A stretch of DNA of 64,000 nt from Pseudonocardia sp. N23 (GTDB lineage: Bacteria; Actinomycetota; Actinomycetes; Mycobacteriales; Pseudonocardiaceae), in assembly GCF_002583555.1 (NCBI RefSeq), contig NZ_BEGX01000128.1, positions 111,949 to 175,948 on the forward strand, read 5' to 3'. Both the position numbers and the translations under genes were made by a program. A model generated the notes under the pieces. That model saw only the letters and a program-made list of their open reading frames with translations. It was not told where the DNA came from and searched no databases. The first letter of the stretch is position 1; the number at the start of each line of letters is the position of its first letter. Of the stretch, positions 58,494 to 64,000 are shown in pieces.

Positions 58494-58697
58494 TCAGATG
58501 GCGCGAACGCCCTGGGCCTGCGGGCCCTTCTGGCCCTGGCCGATCTCGAACTCGACGCGCTGGCCCTCTTCGAGGTTACGGAAGCCGCTGCCGTCGATCT
58601 CGGAGTAGTGCACGAACACGTCGGCGCCGCCCCCGTCCTGGGCGATGAAGCCGAAGCCCTTCTCGCCGTTGAACCACTTCACGGTGCCCTGTGCCAT
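58494..58697 (-). CDS. cspA: Cold-shock protein CspA family
   Basis: This 67-residue single cold-shock domain starts GTVKWFNGEKGFGFIAQDGG, with RNP1 (KGFGFI) and RNP2 (VFVHY) intact, and ends GPQAQGVRAI. It binds single-stranded RNA or DNA as a chaperone. AGGAG lies 7 nt before the ATG and a strong terminator follows. It is downstream of the desaturase gene on the same strand, with 64 bp between. Confidence 0.96.
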   Translation of the reverse strand: MAQGTVKWFNGEKGFGFIAQDGGGADVFVHYSEIDGSGFRNLEEGQRVEFEIGQGQKGPQAQGVRAI

Positions 58698-58761
58698 CTA
58701 ACTTCTCCTGAACTGTGATCTTCTAACGGGTTTCTCACCGATCCTCCTACGAGGACCGGGG

Positions 58762-59709
58762 TCATGCGGTGGAGCGAGCGAGCCGTTCCAGGCGCACCGG
58801 GGTGGGCCAACGGACCGAGTCGGCCCAGCGGAGCTTCTCGAACATCCAGATCACGCGCGCCGATATGTCGATCTGGCCCCGACGCACACCGTGTCTGGCG
58901 CACGTCGGGTCGGCGTGGTGGAGATTGTGCCAGGACTCGCCCATGGAAAGGATCGCAAGTGGCCACACGTTGGTCGAACGGTCGCGACTGACGAACGGAC
59001 GGTCACCCAGGACGTGACAGATCGAGTTGATCGACCACGTCACGTGATGCAGGACCGCCACCCGGGCGAGGCCGGCCCACACGAATGCGGTGAGCGCGCC
59101 CCACCACGTCATGCTGATCAGACCTCCGAGCAGCGCCGGCATCAGCAGACTGACGAGCGTCAGCAGCCCGAAGCGACGGCTGACCCACATGATGTCACGG
59201 TCGGCGACGAGGTCGGGAGCGAACCGGTCGGCGTTGGTACGAGCCGGCTCGAACAGCCAGCCCACGTGGGACCACCACAGGCCACGCACGAGCGCGGCAG
59301 GTGAGGTGCCGAACCGCCACGGGGAGTGCGGATCGCCCTCCTTGTCGGAGAACGCGTGGTGGCGACGGTGGTCGGACACCCAGGTGAGGACGTCCCCCTG
59401 CAGCGCGAGGCTGCCGGCCACGGCGAGCGCGACACGCAACGGGCGGTTGGCGTTGAACGAGCGGTGGGTGAACAGCCGGTGGAAGCCGACCGTCACACCG
59501 AGCGCCGACACGAGGTAGAACCCCGCGGCGATGCCGATGTCGGTCCAGGTCAGCCCCCATCCCCAGGCGAGCGGGACGGCGGCGAGGACGCCGAGCATCG
59601 GGATGGTGACTGCGACGTACACGAGGGCGACGTCGCCGTGGGGGCGGCGCCCGTCGAGTATCGGTTTCGGGCCGCTGCCGGCGGGGGCCGGCGCGGTCAC
59701 AGTTGACAC
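58762..59709 (-). CDS. Acyl-CoA/fatty-acid delta-9 desaturase
   Basis: This 315-residue integral membrane desaturase has four expected helices and the three His boxes: GVTVGFHRLFTHRSF near 72, SDHRRHHAFSDKEGDPHSPW near 112 and SWHNLHHADPTCARHG near 258. It introduces a cis double bond into acyl chains using O2. It lies between two cold-shock-domain genes in the same orientation and beyond them a divergent TetR regulator, which fits membrane-fluidity adjustment at low temperature. Confidence 0.92.
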   Translation of the reverse strand: MSTVTAPAPAGSGPKPILDGRRPHGDVALVYVAVTIPMLGVLAAVPLAWGWGLTWTDIGIAAGFYLVSALGVTVGFHRLFTHRSFNANRPLRVALAVAGSLALQGDVLTWVSDHRRHHAFSDKEGDPHSPWRFGTSPAALVRGLWWSHVGWLFEPARTNADRFAPDLVADRDIMWVSRRFGLLTLVSLLMPALLGGLISMTWWGALTAFVWAGLARVAVLHHVTWSINSICHVLGDRPFVSRDRSTNVWPLAILSMGESWHNLHHADPTCARHGVRRGQIDISARVIWMFEKLRWADSVRWPTPVRLERLARSTA

Positions 59710-59753
59710 GGTGGAGGTTTCTCCTCGAACTCGGAAAGCAGGCGACGTGCCGG

Positions 59754-59954
59754 TCAGGGTGCCCAGACCTCCGCGGCCCGAGGCCCCTCGGGGCCGTCGA
59801 CCAGGGTGAACGCCACCCGGTCGTTCGGACGCAGGCTCTGGACGCCGCCACCGTCGATCTGTGATCCGGCGACCGGGACCTCCGTCCCGTCGTCCAGGGT
59901 GATCACACCGACGCCACGCCGGGAGTCGAACCAGGTCACGGTGCCGTCGACCAT
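59754..59954 (-). CDS. Divergent cold-shock-domain protein
   Basis: This 66-residue protein has the cold-shock fold pattern (GTVTWFDSRRGVGVITLDDG, DRVAFTLVDGPEGPRAAEVW). The RNP1 position reads RGVGVI rather than KGFGFI, and the RNP2 aromatic residues are replaced (VPVAGSQI). Loss of the aromatic platform suggests weak or altered nucleic-acid binding. AGGAGG precedes the ATG. First gene of the minus-strand set with the desaturase and CspA. Confidence 0.82.
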   Translation of the reverse strand: MVDGTVTWFDSRRGVGVITLDDGTEVPVAGSQIDGGGVQSLRPNDRVAFTLVDGPEGPRAAEVWAP

Positions 59955-60040
59955 GCCGACCTCCTGTGGTGAAACGCCGAGCGGGTGCAGTTCGCGCTCC
60001 GCCAGGATGGCGGGCGTCGGACCGGTACTCGTCGACGGGT

Positions 60041-60073
60041 GTAGCGCTACGCTGTAGACGCTACGCCGTAGCG
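60041..60073. promoter_or_regulatory. Candidate TetR operator
   Basis: GTAGCGCTAC (60041-60050) is a perfect palindrome, and CGCTACG-C-CGTAGCG (60059-60073) is a second one of the same sequence family. Two CGCTAC/GTAGCG sites 18-20 bp apart lie between the divergent cold-shock and TetR genes and are likely bound by the TetR protein. Confidence 0.55.
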
Positions 60074-60134
60074 CCACGCTGTCAAGTCGGACCTACGGTG
60101 ATCGGACACGGGCGGAACGGCGGGAAGGGCACCG

Positions 60135-60866
60135 ATGACGGTCGACCGGACGGCGGGGGCCGGCGGCACCCCGCGGGGCGGTCGCGAGCCCGGACGCACC
60201 CGCCGCAGAGCAGCGCTCGACCGTCGGACGGTTCTGACCGAGGCCCTCCGGATGATCGACGAGCACGGCGTCGAGTCCTTGTCGATGCGTGGGCTCGGCC
60301 GTGCGCTGGGCCGGGACCCGATGCGCATCTACCGGTTCGCCGACAGCAAGGAACAGCTGCTCGACGGGGTGGTCGAGCTCGTCCTCTCCGAGCTGGAGGT
60401 GCCGTCGGCCGGCGACTCGGCCGACTGGGAGCACGTGTTGCGCCGCTGCGCGCACAGCTTCCGCGACGTCGCGCTCGCCCACCCGCACGCCGTCCCGTTG
60501 CTCGTCACCCGCCCGCTGGCCACCCCGCTCGGGCTGCGCCCGCTCGGCACGCTGCGCCCGCTGGAGGCCATCGTCGAGCTCCTCGTCGGGGCCGGGTTCG
60601 ACCCGAAGGGCGCCCTGCACGGCTACCGGCTGGTGATGGGCTTCCTGCACGGTCACATCCTCAACGAGGTGCAGGAGCAGGTGGCCGACCCCGACGAGAG
60701 CGACGACCTGCTCCGCCTCGGCCTGCACCGGCTGCCCGTCAAGGACTTCCCGCGGCTGCGTGCGCTGGCCCACGAGCTGGCCACCTTCGACGGCCGCGCC
60801 GAGCTCGACGAGGGCCTCGACATCCTGCTCGCGGGGCTGCGCCAGGAGCTCGCCGCGAGCGTCTGA
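60135..60866 (+). CDS. TetR-family transcriptional regulator with TetR_C domain
   Basis: This 243-residue protein has a DNA-binding domain (about 30-80: LTEALRMIDEHGVESLSMRG, LGRALGRDPMRIYRFADSKE) and a C-terminal domain of the tetracycline-repressor type with LHGYRLVMGFLHGHILNEVQ. It is divergent from the cold-shock/desaturase genes, with paired palindromes between. It probably represses itself and that cluster in response to a lipid or drug-like ligand. Convergent with a LysR gene, 12 bp apart. Confidence 0.88.
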   Translation: MTVDRTAGAGGTPRGGREPGRTRRRAALDRRTVLTEALRMIDEHGVESLSMRGLGRALGRDPMRIYRFADSKEQLLDGVVELVLSELEVPSAGDSADWEHVLRRCAHSFRDVALAHPHAVPLLVTRPLATPLGLRPLGTLRPLEAIVELLVGAGFDPKGALHGYRLVMGFLHGHILNEVQEQVADPDESDDLLRLGLHRLPVKDFPRLRALAHELATFDGRAELDEGLDILLAGLRQELAASV

Positions 60867-60878
60867 GCGTCGTCGCCG

Positions 60879-61769
60879 TCAGCGCACCTCGCGACCGGCG
60901 GCACGGGCCGCGTCCAGGAAGGCCTCGACCGCAGGTGGTCGCCCGTCCGGGTGGTAGGCCACCCCGAGGCTCAGCTGCGGGCGCGGACCCCGCAACGGCC
61001 GGTAGACCACCCCGTCGCGCGGCAGCCGTTGCGCCGCCGACGCGATGAACCCGATGCCCACACCTGCGCTGACCAGGGCGATGATCGACTGGGCCGGGTG
61101 CGCCTCCATGGCGATCGTCGGGCTGAACCCGGCGTCCTGGCACAGCCGGACGATCGTGTCGTAGAGCTGCGGTGCGATCTGGCGCGGGAAGAGCACGAGC
61201 CCCTCGCGGGCCAGGTCGGCGAGCTCGAGGTCGGCGCCCTCGGCGAGCCGGTGGCCGGCCGGCAGGGCCATGTGGAACGGCGGGCGCGCCACCACCTCCG
61301 TCGCGAAGGCCGGGTCGTCGAGCGGCGGATGGACGAGCCCGACCTCGATGTCGCCGATGCGCAGGGCCCGTTCCTGCTCGGCCGTGGTCAGCTCCCGCAC
61401 GACGAGCCCGACACCGGGCAGCCGTCGCCGGAACGCGACCGCGACCTCCGGGTACATCACGTAGAGGGCCGGCGAGGTGACCCCGACCGTCAGCTGGCCG
61501 ATCTCACCGCGGTCGGTGCGCCGGGCCAGCGAGACCGACAGGTCCATCTGCCGGATCGTCCGGCGGGCCTGTTCGAGGAAGACCTCCCCCGCCGTGGTCA
61601 GCGCAACGGAGCGCTTGCTGCGATGGGCGAGGCGGACGTCGAGCTCGCGTTCGAGCCGGGCGATCTGCTGGCTCATCGCCGGCTGGCTGATGTGGCAGCG
61701 CTCGGCGGCCCGGTGGAAGTGCAGCTCCTCGGCGAGCGCGACGAAGCACTGCAGCCCGAAACGGTCCAT
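60879..61769 (-). CDS. LysR-family regulator (CatR/CbnR-like position)
   Basis: This 296-residue LysR protein has a winged helix (GLQCFVALAEELHFHRAAER, CHISQPAMSQQIARLERELD) and an effector domain (about 90-290). The start HFHRAAERCHISQPAMSQQI is typical of the CatR/BenM/CbnR subgroup, which controls ring-cleavage products. I chose ATG 61769 at MDRFGL; an upstream start would cross the operator. It is divergent from a dehydratase and a maleylacetate-reductase-like gene, which supports control of that operon. Confidence 0.88.
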   Translation of the reverse strand: MDRFGLQCFVALAEELHFHRAAERCHISQPAMSQQIARLERELDVRLAHRSKRSVALTTAGEVFLEQARRTIRQMDLSVSLARRTDRGEIGQLTVGVTSPALYVMYPEVAVAFRRRLPGVGLVVRELTTAEQERALRIGDIEVGLVHPPLDDPAFATEVVARPPFHMALPAGHRLAEGADLELADLAREGLVLFPRQIAPQLYDTIVRLCQDAGFSPTIAMEAHPAQSIIALVSAGVGIGFIASAAQRLPRDGVVYRPLRGPRPQLSLGVAYHPDGRPPAVEAFLDAARAAGREVR

Positions 61770-61793
61770 CCGGCGAGCATCCAGTAATAACGA

Positions 61794-61815
61794 GTTCCGA
61801 TCAATTGATCCGAAC
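61794..61815. promoter_or_regulatory. Candidate LysR operator
   Basis: A 22-bp dyad runs from GTTC to GAAC with the perfect 12-bp core GATCAATTGATC; 20 of 22 positions are symmetrical. It is an AT-rich island between the divergent LysR and dehydratase genes and contains T-N11-A pairs. Confidence 0.6.
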
Positions 61816-61889
61816 AAAGAGTTGGAGCCGATCACCGCAGGCCCCTACCGTCGTCGCGACCCTGATGGACGGCACGAAGGAGACCGACG

Positions 61890-63086
61890 ATGCAGCTCGA
61901 GGACCCGGGTGCCATCACGGTCACCGGCGTCGAGACGCTCGTGGTCAACGCCCAGCTGCGCAACTGGATCCTGGTGAAGGTCCGCACGAACGTCGACGGC
62001 CTGTACGGCTGGGGCGAGGCGAGCCTGAACTGGAAGACCCGCGCGGTCGTCGGCGCGATCGAGGACCTCACCCCGATGATCCTGGGCCGCGACCCCCGCG
62101 ACATCGCGCAGTGCCTGCGCGTCATGACCAAGCACAGCTACTACCGGCTCGGCGTCATCGGAGCGACCGCGATCAGCGGTATCGAGCACGCGCTCTGGGA
62201 CGTCTTCGGCAGGTCCGCCGGGCTGCCCGTCTGGGGGCTGCTCGGCGGGCGCACCCGCGACGCCGTTCGCGTCTACACCCACCTCGGCCTGGGCGACATG
62301 GCGTCGGTCTACGACACCGTCGACACCGGGGTGATCCGGGAGAAGGCCACGAAGGTCGTCGAGGCGGGCTACGACGCACTCAAGGTCGTCATCGTCCCCT
62401 ACGGCCACCACCTCACCGTCGCCGCCGAGCGCCGCCACGTCGACACGATGATGGCGACGCTGCGCGACACCGTCGGCCCCGACGTCGACGTGATGATCGA
62501 CTTCCACGGCCGGACCGCGTCGGTCGCCGCCGCCCTCCAGTACATCGAGGTCCTGGCTCCCTACGACCCGCTGTTCTGCGAGGAGCCCGTCCAGCCCGGC
62601 GACACCGAAGCGCTGCGTGCCGTCACGGCCCGCTCCCCGGTCCCGATCGCGACGGGCGAGCGCCTGGTCAGCCTGCGCGAGTTCCTGCCGATCCTCGCCG
62701 CCAAGGCCGTGCACGTCGCCCAGCCCGACCTCAACCACACCGGCGGCCTGCTCGAGGGCAGCCGGATCGCCGCGCTGTGCGACGTCGAGGGCGTCGGCGT
62801 GGCCCCGCACAACCCCAACGGCCCCATCGCCGGCGCCGCGGCGCTGCACTTCGACGTGGCCACCCCGAACTTCGTGATCCAGGAGGAGATGACTGGCGCG
62901 GTGAGCTGGTACGACGACGTGGTCTCTACCCCGATGACGAGGGTCGGGAGCCACTGGCAGGTACCGACGGCACCCGGCTTCGGCGTCGAGGTCGACGAGC
63001 GCGAGGCCGCGAAGCACCCCTACGAGCCGGAGGTGCCCCACTCGAGCTCCGCCGTGCTCGCCGACGGAACGGTGGTCGACTGGTGA
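61890..63086 (+). CDS. Mandelate racemase/muconate lactonizing enzyme family, sugar-acid dehydratase-like
   Basis: This 398-residue enolase-superfamily enzyme has a capping N-domain (about 1-130) and a TIM barrel. Metal ligands are Asp in DVMIDFHGR near 212, Glu in PLFCEEPVQPGD near 231 and Glu in IATGERLVSL near 258. A catalytic His appears in GVAPHNPNGPIAG near 310, matching galactonate/gluconate-type dehydratases (DgoD group) rather than true muconate cycloisomerases. AAGGAGA precedes the ATG. It overlaps the next gene (GTGA). Likely product is a 2-keto-3-deoxy acid; the exact substrate is open. Confidence 0.87.
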   Translation: MQLEDPGAITVTGVETLVVNAQLRNWILVKVRTNVDGLYGWGEASLNWKTRAVVGAIEDLTPMILGRDPRDIAQCLRVMTKHSYYRLGVIGATAISGIEHALWDVFGRSAGLPVWGLLGGRTRDAVRVYTHLGLGDMASVYDTVDTGVIREKATKVVEAGYDALKVVIVPYGHHLTVAAERRHVDTMMATLRDTVGPDVDVMIDFHGRTASVAAALQYIEVLAPYDPLFCEEPVQPGDTEALRAVTARSPVPIATGERLVSLREFLPILAAKAVHVAQPDLNHTGGLLEGSRIAALCDVEGVGVAPHNPNGPIAGAAALHFDVATPNFVIQEEMTGAVSWYDDVVSTPMTRVGSHWQVPTAPGFGVEVDEREAAKHPYEPEVPHSSSAVLADGTVVDW

Positions 63087-64000
63087 GGCCCGCCCCCCGC
63101 ACGTTCGACCACCCCGGCGGACTGCACAACCAGACCCCGCGGCGCGTCGTGTTCGGTCCCGGCAGCGTCGCCGGACTGCGCGACGAGGTCACCCGTCTCG
63201 GTGCGTCGCGCGCGCTCGTCGTCACCACACCCGGGCGCACCGAGCTGGGCGACCGGATCGCGGGCGAGATCGGCGACGTCTGCGCCGGGCTGCTGCCCGA
63301 GGCCGTCAGCCAGGTCCCGATCGAGCTGGCCCGCCGCGGGCGCGACAAGGCCGTCGGCATGGGCGCGGACTGCCTCGTCGCGGTCGGCGGCGGCGCCGCC
63401 ACCGGGCTGTGCAAGGGCATCGCCTACGAGTCCGGGCTGCCGATCATCGCCGTCCCGACCACGTACTCCGGCTCGGAGATGACCGGCTACTGCGGCATGA
63501 CGATCGACGGCGTCAAGCGCATGCACGAGAGCCAGTCGATGCGCGCGTCGACGGTGGTCTACGACGCCGAGCTGTCGGTCTCGCTGCCCCCGGCGGTGAG
63601 CGCCGCGAGCGCGCTGAACGCGTTGGCGCACTGCATCGACGTCGTCGCGCTCTCCAGCGTCAGCCCGCTGATCGTGCCCGCCGCCCTCGAAGGCGCCCGC
63701 GTCCTGACGAGCACGCTGCCGCGGCTGCTGGCCGACCCCTCGAACCTGTGGGCGCGCAACGAGATGCTCTACGGCGCCTATCTCGGCGGGGCCGCTCTGA
63801 CCGGCGGGTTCGCGCTGCAGCACGCCGTCGCCCACATGCTCGGCGGCAGCTTCGGCGTCGACCACGGCGTTGCCCACGCCGTCGTGCTCCCCTACGTCAC
63901 CGCGGTGCTCGTCGCCCGCGCCCCCACCCCGCTCGCCCGGGTCGCCGAGGCCGTCGGCACCGACGACCTCCCCGGGTTCGTGTGGGACCTCGTCCACGAC
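63083..64000 (+). CDS. Maleylacetate-reductase-like iron-containing dehydrogenase, 3' truncated by window
   Basis: The gene begins at GTG 63083, overlapping the dehydratase stop, and stays open to the last base (306 codons seen). It shows the NAD-binding domain VVFGPGSVAGLRDEV, LVAVGGGAATGLCKGIAYES and PTTYSGSEMTGYCG. In the metal-binding domain are NALAHCIDVV near 175 and LQHAVAHMLGGSFGVDHGVA near 248, the maleylacetate reductase pattern (family GGG.A...K, TTYAGSEMT, H.....GG.F...H). It would reduce maleylacetate or a related 2-oxoacid. The C-terminal 50 or so residues lie outside the window. Confidence 0.85.
   Translation, partial: MRPAPRTFDHPGGLHNQTPRRVVFGPGSVAGLRDEVTRLGASRALVVTTPGRTELGDRIAGEIGDVCAGLLPEAVSQVPIELARRGRDKAVGMGADCLVAVGGGAATGLCKGIAYESGLPIIAVPTTYSGSEMTGYCGMTIDGVKRMHESQSMRASTVVYDAELSVSLPPAVSAASALNALAHCIDVVALSSVSPLIVPAALEGARVLTSTLPRLLADPSNLWARNEMLYGAYLGGAALTGGFALQHAVAHMLGGSFGVDHGVAHAVVLPYVTAVLVARAPTPLARVAEAVGTDDLPGFVWDLVHD

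Overview
The window is 64 kb of very high-GC DNA with dense, overlapping ATGA/GTGA gene junctions, frequent GTG starts and many regulators typical of Actinobacteria. The RepSA/Xis/Int element, the acyl-CoA catabolism genes, the SigK/RskA-like pair with a fasciclin lipoprotein and the BTAD regulator fit a Pseudonocardia-like (Pseudonocardiales) genome. The genus is an inference, because no ribosomal RNA or core marker is present.

Layout. 1-3.1 kb is the end of an actinomycete integrative and conjugative element (RepSA, Xis, tyrosine integrase) next to tRNA-Arg(CCT). 3.2-8.0 kb is a graveyard: a frameshifted second integrase, a decayed IS110-type transposase, relics of an AlbA_2 protein, an acyl-CoA synthetase and EctB, and one intact TetR/glycosyltransferase pair between two diverged direct repeats. 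8.0-12.2 kb holds a two-component system with a lipoprotein, and a MarR-ClC operon whose ClC lacks half its membrane domain. 12.3-14.8 kb is a reactive-sulfur locus (TauE/SafE exporter, decayed rhodanese, frameshifted CstB-like persulfide dioxygenase).

15.5-25.7 kb is the most coherent block: an IclR-controlled catabolic cluster with CoA-transferase, citryl-CoA-lyase-like enzyme, LigAB-type extradiol dioxygenase, P450, malyl-CoA lyase and malate/succinate-CoA ligase on the minus strand, and an amidohydrolase/deaminase on the plus strand. A CGGAC..GTCCG palindrome lies before both transcription units. Together the genes suggest O-dealkylation or hydroxylation, ring cleavage, CoA activation and two retro-Claisen cleavages to acetyl-CoA, glyoxylate and oxaloacetate-type products. 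The substrate is unknown.

25.8-31.2 kb has a GAF-PP2C phosphatase and an ECF sigma/anti-sigma pair with a membrane molybdopterin oxidoreductase and a fasciclin lipoprotein. Three matching candidate promoters (GAACCG-N15/16-CGAA), two of them exactly 7 nt before a GTG start, suggest an autoregulated regulon with leaderless messages. 31.4-34.7 kb holds a second CoA-transferase/lyase module and a tartrate/malate-type dehydrogenase with a LysR regulator. 35.8-38.0 kb is a mirror-image set of two DUF1707 proteins around two small membrane proteins. 38-44.3 kb encodes an M23 lipoprotein and a dipeptide/nickel-type ABC importer.

44.4-54.1 kb carries a methyltransferase, an acyl-CoA dehydrogenase facing a GAF-LytTR regulator, a winged-helix regulator, a PrsW protease, a BTAD-NTPase regulator and a GAF-GGDEF cyclase. 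54.1-54.5 kb has a small Asp/Lys/Tyr/Cys-rich protein of unknown function preceded by four 19-bp tandem repeats. 55-64 kb contains TrmO, tandem EamA exporters, a collapsed YCII/sigma-factor relic, a cold-shock/desaturase cluster with a TetR regulator, and a LysR-controlled enolase-superfamily dehydratase followed by a maleylacetate-reductase-like dehydrogenase that runs off the right edge.
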